Of a DNA stretch of 64,000 nt, positions 40,433-48,870 are shown piece after piece. Below the pieces are notes generated by a model, which searched no databases, was not told the DNA's origin, and was given only the letters and a program-made list of their open reading frames with translations. The stretch is from Gordonia prachuapensis. Lineage in GTDB: Bacteria; Actinomycetota; Actinomycetes; Mycobacteriales; Mycobacteriaceae. The position numbers and the translations under genes are program-made. The DNA is taken from contig NZ_JAZDUE010000022.1 in the NCBI RefSeq assembly GCF_036350515.1, positions 1 through 64,000 of the forward strand, given 5' to 3'. Every line of letters starts with the position of its first letter. Position 1 is the first letter of the stretch.

Positions 40433-42078
40433 CCGCGACGCGGACGGCCGACGCACCGAATGTGCACACCGACGCACGAGCGCTCGGCCGCGAGTTCACC
40501 CGGACCGTGTTCCTCGTGCGGCTCGGGCTTCGTCGCGAGTGGATCTTCGGAGCGATAACGCTCGCGATCTTCGTTCTCATCAACATCTCGACCGCATCGG
40601 CACTGTCGGGCATGTACGAGACACCCGAGCAGCGCACCGAACTGCAACTCGGTCCGGGCTCCAATCCTGCCTTCCGATTCCTCCTCGGCGAGCTCACTCA
40701 CGTCGAACCCACTGCGGCGCTGGTCTCGTGGCGTGCCGGACTGTTCCTGATCGCCGCGCTCGGAGTGTGCGCCGCCGTGATGACGGTGCGGCAGACCCGC
40801 AAAGAGGAGGAACTCGGTCGCACCGAACTCGTGCGCGCTGGGGCGGTCGGGTCGCTGGCGCCGGTCGCAGCAGCGGCGTGCGTCGCTCTGATCTTCACTG
40901 TCGTGGTGGCGTTGTGCATGTCGTTGATCCTGGTGCCGATGGGCGCCACGGGATCGAACGCGGTTGCGGTGTTCGCCCAGTACGCGGCCACCGGCGCCGC
41001 CGCGATCGCAGTGGCCCTGGTCGCCGCGCAGGTGGCCACGACCGCGCATATCGCCAATCTCACCGCCAGTTCGGTGTTGCTCGTCGGCTACCTGCTCCGC
41101 GGGGCGGCCGATGCCACCGACGGATGGGACTGGTTGCGGTGGTTGAGCCCGGTCGGGTGGGCCGAGGAGATCGATCCCTTCGGCGCCGACAACCTGCTGC
41201 CGGCGATGCTGTCGCTCACCGTGTTCGTGCTCGGCCTGTGCGTCGCCGGGCGGATGGCGATGGACCGAGATCTCGGCGCAGGGCTGATCGCGCCGCGACC
41301 GGGGCCCGCGGAGAGCTCGCGCCTGGCGACCATCGAGAGGCTCGGGGTGCGTCTGTCCATGCCGTTGCTCGTCTCCTGGATAGGCGGGATCGTGCTGTAC
41401 TCGATCGTCATCGGCTTCATGCAGCCGTCGGTGGAGGAACTCGCGCAGGGCAACGAACAATTCGATCAGATCATGCGGGCCGCACTCGGAGACGCCACGT
41501 TGAGCACGCTGTTCGGGATGACGATGCTCGGCTTCCTCGCCGTCGCGGCCGGCGCCTGGGGAGTGAACCTGGCCGAGCGCCTGCGTGCGGAGGAAGCAGC
41601 CAACCGTGCCGAGGTCGTGCTCACGACACCGACGTCGCGCACCCGCTACTACGTCACCTACGTCGGCATCGCAGCGGTGGGCGCGATCACGCTGATGGCG
41701 GTCGCCGCCGTCGGCATGGTGATCGGGTCCGGCCTCGCCGGCGGTGGGTGGGCGACCCCGGCGGCGAACGCCGCGCAGACCGCTGCCGCCCAGATCTCCG
41801 CGGTGCTGGTCGTCGTGACGCTGGCGATCGCCCTCTACGCGATCCGCCCGGCGTTGGCCCACCTCGGATGGATCGTGGTCATCGGATCACTACTGCTCGG
41901 GCCGCTGTCGGGCATGTTCGACCTTCCGCAGTGGGTCACCGACCTCTCGCCGTTCACTCACACCCCGCTGGTGCCCGTGGACCCGATGCAGTGGACGCCT
42001 GTCGTCGTGATGCTCTGCGTCGCCGCAGTTTTCGTCACGATTGGCTGGACGAGGTTCCGGCGTCGTCAGATTGGGTGA
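40429..42078 (+). CDS. ABC exporter permease (polyketide antibiotic exporter-like)
   Basis: A 549-residue permease with about 12 membrane helices in two similar halves, the pattern of the fused COG3559-type permeases annotated as exporters of polyketide antibiotics. The loop after helix 3 (RQTRKEEELGRTELVRAGAVG) and its repeat in the second half (LRAEEAANRAEVVLTTPTSR) are the coupling regions expected to touch the ATPase. The substrate is unknown. Its 3' end overlaps the BCCT gene on the other strand by 44 bases. Confidence 0.9.
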   Translation: MTATRTADAPNVHTDARALGREFTRTVFLVRLGLRREWIFGAITLAIFVLINISTASALSGMYETPEQRTELQLGPGSNPAFRFLLGELTHVEPTAALVSWRAGLFLIAALGVCAAVMTVRQTRKEEELGRTELVRAGAVGSLAPVAAAACVALIFTVVVALCMSLILVPMGATGSNAVAVFAQYAATGAAAIAVALVAAQVATTAHIANLTASSVLLVGYLLRGAADATDGWDWLRWLSPVGWAEEIDPFGADNLLPAMLSLTVFVLGLCVAGRMAMDRDLGAGLIAPRPGPAESSRLATIERLGVRLSMPLLVSWIGGIVLYSIVIGFMQPSVEELAQGNEQFDQIMRAALGDATLSTLFGMTMLGFLAVAAGAWGVNLAERLRAEEAANRAEVVLTTPTSRTRYYVTYVGIAAVGAITLMAVAAVGMVIGSGLAGGGWATPAANAAQTAAAQISAVLVVVTLAIALYAIRPALAHLGWIVVIGSLLLGPLSGMFDLPQWVTDLSPFTHTPLVPVDPMQWTPVVVMLCVAAVFVTIGWTRFRRRQIG

Positions 42079-43864
42079 CGTGATCCCCGGCACCGTCGTG
42101 GGCGAGCGGGTCCTCGGGTTCGGTGTAGTCGCCCATGGCGAACGATCCGGTCTCCGGGTTCACCGTGACCGCGTGGTGCGGCACCTCGTGGACCGCAACG
42201 ATGAGGGACCCGTTGTCGGGCTGATCGGCATTGTCGGGCAGCCCGGCGAACGTCGCCGACATCGCACGTCGAGGTTTCTCGTGGCGGTGGGGTAAGGCCT
42301 CGGCAGGTTCGTGGTCGTCGCCCAAACTGAGGTGCAAGAACCTGGGCTGCATCTTGATGTCGTAGTGGAACGCTCGGAGCAGCGACACGCACGCCAACAC
42401 CATGACGATGGAGAACGGTACCGCTGTGGCGATGGACATCGTCTGCAACGCGGTCAACGAATCCGTGCCACCGACCAGCAACAACACCGCGGCCGCGACG
42501 CCCTCCAGGCTCGCCCAGTACACGCGGGTGACGACGGGGGTCTCGATCTTGCCGCCGGTGGAGAGCATGTCGACCACCAGCGAGCCCGAGTCCGACGAGG
42601 TCACGAAGAACATGATCACGACGAAGATCGCGATCACGCTGGTCACCGCCGCCAGCGGGAACCCGTCGAGCAACTGGAACAACGACGTGCTCGCGTCGAC
42701 CGCGCCGTCGGCGTCGAGCATGTTCCCCTCCTGCTGCTGCCGGAGGATGCCGGAGTCGCCGAAGATGGTGAACCAGATGGCACTGATGAAGGTCGGCAGC
42801 AACAGCACACCGGCGATGAATTCGCGGATGGAGCGGCCACGCGAGATGCGGGCGATGAACATGCCGACGAACGGCGCCCAGCTGATCCACCAGCCCCAAT
42901 AGAAGATGGTCCAACCGGCCATCCACCCGTCGTCGGCGAACGGCGCGGTACGCAGCATCAGCTCCGGCAGGGAGGCGATGTAGTTGCCCATGTTCTGAAC
43001 CCACGACTGGAGCAAGAACAGCGTGGAGCCCAGGATCAAGACGAACGCGGCCAGCAGCGCGGCGACCGCCATGTTGATGTTGGACAGCCAGCGCAGGCCC
43101 TTGGTGACGCCGGTGACGACCGAGAAGATCGCCAGGCCGGTGATGGCGGCGATCATCAGCACGATGATCGGGTCGGTCACCGTCAACCACCCCAGGTATT
43201 CGAGACCCGCGGAGATCTGCTGGATACCGAAGCCCAGCGATGTGGCGACACCGAAGAGGGTGCCGACGATGGCGACGACGTCGACGAGGTGCCCGATCCA
43301 TCCCTCGACCCGTTCGCGACCGAGTAGGGGTTCCAGCAGCCAGCGCACCGCCAGCGGACGGCCTTTGCGAAAGGTCATGTAGGCCAGGCCCAGACCGACG
43401 ACGACGTAGATGCCCCAGGCGTGCAGACCCCAGTGGAACAGGGTCAGTTCCATCGCCTGATTGGCGGCGGCGTCGGTCGATGCCTCGATCCCGCCGGCCT
43501 CCGGCGGCGTGATGTAGTGCGACAACGGTTCGGCGACACCGTAGAACACGAGACCGATGCCCATGCCGGCGGCGAACAGCATCGCGAACCAGCTCATCAC
43601 GCCGAACTCGGGCTCTTCGTCGTCTCTGCCGAGTTTGATGGTGCCGATGCGGCTGATGGCGCAGTAGAGCGCGAAGATCACGAAGCCGGTGACGATCAGG
43701 ATGTACCACCAGCCGATGCCGGAGGTGATCCACTCGTTCAACTGGTCGAACGCGTCGGCGGCGGCGCTCGCGGCGATCACCGAGAACAGGATCAGCGCGA
43801 AGATGATGAGGGATGCGGTGATGAACACCGGCTTGTGCACCTCGCGCCAGGCGGATCGGAACAT
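42035..43864 (-). CDS. BCCT-family transporter (betaine/choline/carnitine type)
   Basis: A 609-residue secondary transporter with 12 membrane helices. BCCT signatures are MGIGLVFYGVAEPLSHY (about residues 101-117, the Gly-rich sodium and substrate region) and FYWGWWISWAPFVGMFIARI (split, about 317-336) followed by SRGRSIREF. The last 85 residues are a polar, acidic cytoplasmic tail that may sense osmotic stress, as in BetP-like proteins. ATG 43864 with AGGGAGCGAG upstream is preferred to a longer frame. The likely role is compatible solute uptake. Confidence 0.92.
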   Translation of the reverse strand: MFRSAWREVHKPVFITASLIIFALILFSVIAASAAADAFDQLNEWITSGIGWWYILIVTGFVIFALYCAISRIGTIKLGRDDEEPEFGVMSWFAMLFAAGMGIGLVFYGVAEPLSHYITPPEAGGIEASTDAAANQAMELTLFHWGLHAWGIYVVVGLGLAYMTFRKGRPLAVRWLLEPLLGRERVEGWIGHLVDVVAIVGTLFGVATSLGFGIQQISAGLEYLGWLTVTDPIIVLMIAAITGLAIFSVVTGVTKGLRWLSNINMAVAALLAAFVLILGSTLFLLQSWVQNMGNYIASLPELMLRTAPFADDGWMAGWTIFYWGWWISWAPFVGMFIARISRGRSIREFIAGVLLLPTFISAIWFTIFGDSGILRQQQEGNMLDADGAVDASTSLFQLLDGFPLAAVTSVIAIFVVIMFFVTSSDSGSLVVDMLSTGGKIETPVVTRVYWASLEGVAAAVLLLVGGTDSLTALQTMSIATAVPFSIVMVLACVSLLRAFHYDIKMQPRFLHLSLGDDHEPAEALPHRHEKPRRAMSATFAGLPDNADQPDNGSLIVAVHEVPHHAVTVNPETGSFAMGDYTEPEDPLAHDGAGDHVTQSDDAGTSSSQS

Positions 43865-44137
43865 ATCTCGCTCCCTTGCAACTCGTGCGCATCGACATCG
43901 TCGACGACGGGGAGCGGTGTACGGTCTCGGTCGCTCCCGTCGCCCTGCCTGCAACCGGATCATCCGTGCGGATCGTGATCAAGGACGTGGCCGGCGGGAA
44001 CGTACTCCCGTTTCGGACGCTACTGCAGGACCAGGGTGTGCGGTCGGTGGATTTCGGGCAATCGTTATGTCTGGTTTATGACCCTACGACACGATGACCG
44101 CAGTGCGCGCGGCGGCGTGCCACACGGATGTGGCAGA

Positions 44138-45268
44138 TCAGAGGCCTGGAGCGACGCTGACGTCGCCCCAACCGGCGACGTCCTCGGGTCGTCGTGGAGC
44201 GGGGCCGGTGTAGATCGCGGCCGGTCGGACCAGCTTTCCCAGTCGCTTCTGTTCGAGGATGTGTGCGCACCAGCCGGCGGTCCGGCCGCACGTGAACATC
44301 GCCGGCATCATGTGCGGCGGGACCTCGGCGAAGTCGAGGATCACCGCCGCCCAGAACTCGACATTCGTCTCGATGGCCCGGTCGGGCCGGCGTTCCCGCA
44401 GTTCGGTGAGCGCCGCCTGTTCGAGGGCCGCGGCGACCTCATAGCGAGGGACGCCCAGTTCCTGTGCGGTGCGCCGCAATACCCGGGCACGTGGATCCTC
44501 GGCCCGGTAGACGCGGTGGCCGAACCCCATCAGCTTCTCTTTGCGGTCCAGGACGCCGCGGACGAGACCGCGTGCGTCCCCGGTCTGTTCGACCTCCTCG
44601 ATCATCGGCAGGACACGGGCCGGCGCGCCGCCGTGCAGCGGCCCGGACATCGCGCCGATCGCCCCCGACAGGGCCGCTGCGACATCGGCGCCCGTCGACG
44701 CGATGACCCGCGCGGTGAACGTCGATGCGTTCAGGCCGTGTTCGGCCGCGCTCACCCAGTAGGCGTCGATCGCCCGGATGTGCTTCGGGTCGGGATCGCC
44801 CTTCCATCGCGTCATGAAACGGGCCGTCACGGTGTCGCATTCGTCGATGACGTCCTGCGGAACCGCGGGCTGATGGATGCCGCGGGCCGACTGGGCGACA
44901 TAGGACAGCGCCATCACCGAGGCGCGCGCCAGATTCGCCCGGGCGGTGTCGTCGTCGATGTCCAGCAGGGGTTTGTAGCCCCAGATGGGGGCCAACATCG
45001 CCAGCGCGGCCTGCACGTCGACGCGCACGTCGCCGGTGTGGACGGGCAGGGGGAACGGTTCGGCAGGCGGCAGCCCGTCGCCGAATCCGCCGTCGACCAG
45101 CAGTGCCCACACGTCGGCGAAGGTCACGTGGTTCTCGACCAGGTCCTCGATGTCGACGCCGCGGTAGCGCAGATTTCCGCCGTCCTTGTCCGGTTCGGCG
45201 ATCTCGGTGGTGAACGCCACCACGCCCTCGAGGCCGGGGACGAAATCGTCGGGGACTGAGTTGGACAT
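44138..45268 (-). CDS. citA: Citrate synthase 2 (CitA)
   Basis: A 376-residue citrate synthase of the short CitA type (Rv0889c position). Catalytic residues are placed as usual: His in GAMSGPLHGGAPARVL (about 213-228), His in KLMGFGHRVYRAEDPRARVL (about 255-274) and Asp in VEFWAAVILDFAEVPPHM (about 312-329). It joins acetyl-CoA and oxaloacetate to form citrate or acts on propionyl-CoA; the family is mixed. A second citrate synthase gene, gltA, is at 53.5 kb. ATG 45268. Confidence 0.93.
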   Translation of the reverse strand: MSNSVPDDFVPGLEGVVAFTTEIAEPDKDGGNLRYRGVDIEDLVENHVTFADVWALLVDGGFGDGLPPAEPFPLPVHTGDVRVDVQAALAMLAPIWGYKPLLDIDDDTARANLARASVMALSYVAQSARGIHQPAVPQDVIDECDTVTARFMTRWKGDPDPKHIRAIDAYWVSAAEHGLNASTFTARVIASTGADVAAALSGAIGAMSGPLHGGAPARVLPMIEEVEQTGDARGLVRGVLDRKEKLMGFGHRVYRAEDPRARVLRRTAQELGVPRYEVAAALEQAALTELRERRPDRAIETNVEFWAAVILDFAEVPPHMMPAMFTCGRTAGWCAHILEQKRLGKLVRPAAIYTGPAPRRPEDVAGWGDVSVAPGL

Positions 45269-45405
45269 CGGGAACCGCCTAACGTCGACGCTGCGCCGTG
45301 TCGGATCGCACGGGAACCTGTAAAGGACTGTAGGTCAGGACCCCGGCCGCGGGCTACCGATCGGTAACCGGCGCGCCAGACGGCTCGGCGCGGCGTGTCG
45401 CGGAG

Positions 45406-45411
45406 TAGCCT
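45406..45411 (+). promoter_or_regulatory. -10 box, leaderless start of pdxH
   Basis: TAGCCT ends 6 bases before GTG 45418. Confidence 0.55.
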
Positions 45412-45417
45412 CACCTC

Positions 45418-46143
45418 GTGGCCGACGATCCGATAGACCTGCCCAACATGCGGGTCGGCTATGGCGGCGGTATCCCGCCGAACGTCGGTGAGGGTGACCG
45501 GGCTGCCGGTGCCGACGGGGTCCGCGAAAATCTCGATCCGACATGGCTGCGTGGCGATCCGCCGTGGCTGGACCTGTTCACCGTCTGGCTGCGGGAGGCC
45601 GTCGAGGCGCGGATCGCCGAACCCAACGCGATGGTCCTCGGTACGACCGACGCCGCGGGTCGCCCGTCGACGCGGGCGGTGCTGTGCAAGGGTGTCGGCG
45701 CCGACGGTGTGGTGTTCTACACCGGCTACGACTCCGACAAGGGCCACGATCTGGCGGCCAACCCCTATGCGGCCGTGACCTTTCCATGGATCGGGCTGGA
45801 GCGGCAGGTGCACTTCCGCGGCCCGGTCGAGCACGTGACGATGGAGGAGACGCAGGAGTACTGGTACATGCGTCCCCGCGGCTCGCAGCTGTCGGCGTAC
45901 GCATCCCGACAGTCGGAGCCGATCGGCAGCCGCACGGAGCTAGAGGAGCGCGCTGCCGCGGTGGCCGCCGAGTTCGGCGGTTTCGACGACGGCGCCGAGG
46001 TGCCGGTGCCGCCGTCGTGGGGTGGTTTCCGGCTGGTGCCCGAGGTGGTCGAGTTCTGGCAGGGCAGGGCGAACCGATTGCACAACCGGGTTCGGCTGAC
46101 CAGGACGGACGACCTGTGGGAGGCCGTCCGCCTGCAGCCCTGA
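45418..46143 (+). CDS. pdxH: Pyridoxamine/pyridoxine 5'-phosphate oxidase PdxH
   Basis: A 241-residue FMN enzyme that oxidises PNP or PMP to pyridoxal phosphate. It has the N-terminal MRVGYGGG segment, RPSTRAVLCKGVGADGVVFYTGYDSDKGHDL (split, about residues 80-110, FMN binding), RGSQLSAYASRQSEPI (about 155-170) and the conserved end PEVVEFWQGRANRLHNRVRL. GTG 45418 appears leaderless. It is divergent from citA. The link to citA is by position only. Confidence 0.95.
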   Translation: MADDPIDLPNMRVGYGGGIPPNVGEGDRAAGADGVRENLDPTWLRGDPPWLDLFTVWLREAVEARIAEPNAMVLGTTDAAGRPSTRAVLCKGVGADGVVFYTGYDSDKGHDLAANPYAAVTFPWIGLERQVHFRGPVEHVTMEETQEYWYMRPRGSQLSAYASRQSEPIGSRTELEERAAAVAAEFGGFDDGAEVPVPPSWGGFRLVPEVVEFWQGRANRLHNRVRLTRTDDLWEAVRLQP

Positions 46144-46307
46144 TCGAGCGGATGTCGCATGTGCACGGTCTTTGTTGTGTCGAATATCGTTGCCGAACTA
46201 CGTGTCCCGGCACCGTCGTGGGCGCCCGGCGAGTTCCGTGCCGGGAATCGGGAGATACGCGAAAAGCCAGCTCAGCGGGACCGCGGATTCGGTGCCAGTA
46301 TGGTGTC

Positions 46308-47390
46308 ATGAGTGCGGTAGTCGACAACCCCACGGGCACGTTCTCGGTGCCGATCATCGACATCACCCCGTTCACGGCCAACGGCAGCGCATCCGATCGT
46401 GCGGTCGTGGCCGCCCAGATCGACCACGCCGCGACCAATGTCGGTTTCATCCAGATCGTCGGTCATCAGATCCCGCCGGCGGTCATCGACGAGTTCACCG
46501 CCGTGATGGACGACTTCTTCGCCCTGCCGCTGGAGGACAAGAAGGCCTACCGCACACCGCCGCAGATCAATCGCGGGTACTCGCCGCCGAAGTCGGAGTC
46601 GCTGTCGCTGTCGCTGAGCCTGGGTGTGGAGCCGGCCGACCGGATGAACGACTTCTTCGAGGCGTACAACGTCGGCGTCGAGGCTGCGGCCCATCCCGAT
46701 CTCGAATTGCCGCAGGACCAGTACGCCACCAACACGTGGCCGTCCGTCGACCATTTCGAGGCGGCCGTGTCGGCGTACTTCGCGGAGGCGTCCCGCGTCG
46801 CCCACACGCTCACCCGCATCTTCGCCGAGGCGCTCGACCTGCCACCGGACTTCTTCGACGGATACACCGACCACTCGCTCGACGTGTTGCGGATGAACAA
46901 CTACGCCCTGCCGCCCGGGGATGTCGACCTCGACGGTGAGCTGACGGGGATGGGTGAGCACACCGACTACGGGATCGTGACAGTTCTCTGGGCCGACCAG
47001 GTGAAGGGACTGCAGGTCCTCGACCGCGCCGGTGACTGGCACGACGTGGAGCCGGCCGACGGAGCCCTGCTGATCAACCTCGGCGATCTCATGGCGCGCT
47101 GGACCAACGAACGCTGGATGTCGACGCTGCACCGGGTGAAGCCACCGGTGGTGGACGGGTCGATCGAGCGGCGCCGGTCGGCGGCCTTCTTCCACGACGG
47201 CAACATCGACGCGACGATCTCCACCCTGCCCTCATGCGTCGGTGCCGGGAGTCGTTACTCGCCGATCACCGTCGGCGAGCACATCGGGGCCAAGCTCGCG
47301 GGTTCCCGGGCCGGGCTGGCCAACCCGTACGCCCGGCGGGAGGCGCAACGGGTGCGTCAGGCGATGCAGCGGGGGCTGGGGCAGCAGTAG
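46308..47390 (+). CDS. Isopenicillin N synthase-like Fe(II)/2-oxoglutarate oxygenase
   Basis: A 360-residue member of the IPNS/2OG-Fe(II) dioxygenase family. The iron triad is visible: His and Asp in GMGEHTDYGIVTVLW (about 213-227) and His in MSTLHRVKPP (about 268-277); the Arg-x-Ser for the co-substrate is RRRSAAFFHDGN (about 284-295). ATG 46308 (MSAVVDNPTG) was chosen. The substrate is unknown and the gene stands alone; not part of a beta-lactam cluster. Confidence 0.9.
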   Translation: MSAVVDNPTGTFSVPIIDITPFTANGSASDRAVVAAQIDHAATNVGFIQIVGHQIPPAVIDEFTAVMDDFFALPLEDKKAYRTPPQINRGYSPPKSESLSLSLSLGVEPADRMNDFFEAYNVGVEAAAHPDLELPQDQYATNTWPSVDHFEAAVSAYFAEASRVAHTLTRIFAEALDLPPDFFDGYTDHSLDVLRMNNYALPPGDVDLDGELTGMGEHTDYGIVTVLWADQVKGLQVLDRAGDWHDVEPADGALLINLGDLMARWTNERWMSTLHRVKPPVVDGSIERRRSAAFFHDGNIDATISTLPSCVGAGSRYSPITVGEHIGAKLAGSRAGLANPYARREAQRVRQAMQRGLGQQ

Positions 47391-47457
47391 CCCGGAACTG
47401 TAAGTAGAACCGACGACCACATTCTGATTCCTGATTCGAACAAGTTCGAAAATACCC

Positions 47458-47487
47458 TTGACAGTCGAACATATGTTCGGTTACCTT
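47458..47487 (+). promoter_or_regulatory. LexA/SOS-controlled promoter of the DUF222 gene
   Basis: -35 TTGACA (47458-47463) and -10 TACCTT (47482-47487) are 18 bases apart, and the spacer contains TCGAACATATGTTCGG (47465-47480), whose core CGAACATATGTTCG is perfectly symmetrical. This fits the LexA box of actinobacteria (CGAAC-N4-GTTCG). A second, closer-spaced palindrome TCGAACAAGTTCGA is at 47435-47448. The -10 box ends 6 bases before ATG 47494, so the transcript would be leaderless. Confidence 0.85.
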
Positions 47488-47591
47488 GGTCACATGAACA
47501 TCGGGGGAGTTCAAAACGTGATCGACAGCCTTGCTGTCGTCACCGTCGGGAAAACGCATCGGGTCGAGAGGTCTTCGACGCCACGGCGTCG

Positions 47592-48740
47592 TTGGTGAAG
47601 GCCCGCAACGTGGTCGATCATCAGCTGGCCGCACATGTGCGGGCCATGGAGCGGCTCGGCGTGGCCAAGCGGTCCGGTGGAACAACGCGCCAGCTGCTGA
47701 TCGAGATGGGCCTCGCCCCCTCGGTGGTTGTTCGACTGCTGCGGATCGCGGGCTCGCTCGATGCTTCGCCGAAACTCGCGAAACACGCTGCCGATGGCGC
47801 AATCTCGGCTGAGCATGTGGACTCGGTGGCGAAGGGGATGGCGCACATCCAACGCCGCAGTCCGGTTGCGTTGCCTGACGACGAACGAACCGCGCACGAG
47901 GTCGATCTGTTGGCGCAGGTGTTCTCGGGTGCGACGCCGGCGGAAGTGGCAGCGCACGCCAGATCCAAGGGCAACCAGGTCGCCGACGAGACCGGCGGGC
48001 TGCCGGCGTCCGAAGATCGGGGGCTCAATGTCGTTGATTGGCGGCAAGACGACGACGGACGCCTCGAGGTGCGCGGCAGTCTGGACAGTGTTGTGGGGGA
48101 GAAGCTCGTGGCGCTTCTCCAGTCGCTGTCGATCAAGCGTCCCGAACCCGACGGGTCACCCGATCCGCGCTCGGCTGGTCGTCGTCGCGCAGATGCGCTC
48201 GATCAGGTCCTCGATGCGGCTGTGGGCGGGGATACCCACCTGACGGGCGCGCCACGGCACTTGGTCATGGTCACCATCCCGGCCGATGCGCCCGACCTGG
48301 CGGCTCTACCCTGGCTCGGTCCGGTCTCGGAGGCGACTGTCCGAATGCTGGCCTGCGACACCACAGTGTCCGAGGTGGTGATCGATGGCGAGCGGGTGCC
48401 CTTGCACATGGGTCACGACAAACGTCTCTTCACCCACCACCAGCGCCGGGCGATCGGCGTGCGCGATGAGTGCTGCGTGAAATGTGGTGCGCCGGCTGGA
48501 TGGAGCCACGTCCACCACCTCGTCCACTGGGTCGACGGTGGTCTCACTGATCTGGACAACGGCTGCCTCCTGTGCTCGACTTGCCACGCCGAGGTACACG
48601 CCCGCGGCTGGGAGGTCGTGATGGGCAGAGACCGGCATCCGAGGTTGATCCCACCGGCTGACATCGACCCGACCCGCACCCCCAGGCCCGCTTACAACCG
48701 GCGCAACCTAAACGTCGACGGACTTCCGGCAGCTGCCTGA
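47592..48740 (+). CDS. DUF222/HNH endonuclease (13E12 family) with frameshifted 5' end
   Basis: A frame of 382 residues with the DUF222 domain (about 1-210, including RNVVDHQLAAHVRAMERLGV) and a C-terminal HNH nuclease (CCVKCGAPAGWSHVHHLVHW, then GGLTDLDNGCLLCSTCHAEVH, about 308-350) with both zinc Cys pairs. Upstream, ATG 47494 opens MNIGGVQNVIDSLAVVTVGK, the usual family start, but in another frame; the two join if 8 bases near 47560 (GTCGAGAG before GTCTTC) are an insertion. Thus the present product either starts at GTG 47592 or is not made. It is SOS-controlled, as some 13E12 genes are in M. tuberculosis. Its role is unknown. Confidence 0.85.
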   Translation: MVKARNVVDHQLAAHVRAMERLGVAKRSGGTTRQLLIEMGLAPSVVVRLLRIAGSLDASPKLAKHAADGAISAEHVDSVAKGMAHIQRRSPVALPDDERTAHEVDLLAQVFSGATPAEVAAHARSKGNQVADETGGLPASEDRGLNVVDWRQDDDGRLEVRGSLDSVVGEKLVALLQSLSIKRPEPDGSPDPRSAGRRRADALDQVLDAAVGGDTHLTGAPRHLVMVTIPADAPDLAALPWLGPVSEATVRMLACDTTVSEVVIDGERVPLHMGHDKRLFTHHQRRAIGVRDECCVKCGAPAGWSHVHHLVHWVDGGLTDLDNGCLLCSTCHAEVHARGWEVVMGRDRHPRLIPPADIDPTRTPRPAYNRRNLNVDGLPAAA

Positions 48741-48774
48741 TATCAAGGCTTGGTCCACTGCGGCAACAGCTTTC

Positions 48775-48809
48775 GTTCTTTGAGAACTCAATAGTGTGGC
48801 CGAAACGCT
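48775..48809 (+). other. rrn boxA-like sequence with no rRNA gene
   Basis: GTTCTTTGAGAACTCAATAG followed by TGTGGCCGAAACGCT resembles the boxA antitermination part of the leader or spacer of actinobacterial rRNA operons. No rRNA follows. The TTGAG-AA-CTCAA core is itself symmetrical. The match is from memory. Confidence 0.5.
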
Positions 48810-48811
48810 GA

Positions 48812-48870
48812 GCGCCGGGCGACCATCTGCGTCGTATCAACCGACCCGACCCGGATGGGTCGCCCGGCGC
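48812..48870 (-). terminator. 13-bp stem over the end of a DUF2236 gene
   Basis: GCGCCGGGCGACC (48812-48824) pairs perfectly with GGTCGCCCGGCGC (48858-48870), with a 33-base loop that includes the DUF2236 stop. It may terminate that gene and the DUF222 gene. The large loop lowers confidence. Confidence 0.5.

Noticed and set aside
38862..42078. Antibiotic biosynthesis cluster around the polyketide exporter-like operon
   Set aside because: No synthase, tailoring or resistance genes other than the exporter itself; neighbours are housekeeping genes.
43876..44097. A 73-codon plus-strand frame (TTG start) upstream of the BCCT gene
   Set aside because: It has some high-GC third positions but no ribosome binding site, no known homologue, and lies in the BCCT promoter region; the last third has non-typical codon use. 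Kept as not supported.
46308..47390. Beta-lactam synthesis enzyme
   Set aside because: Similarity is to the broad IPNS/2OG-Fe family only; no ACV synthetase or related gene is present.
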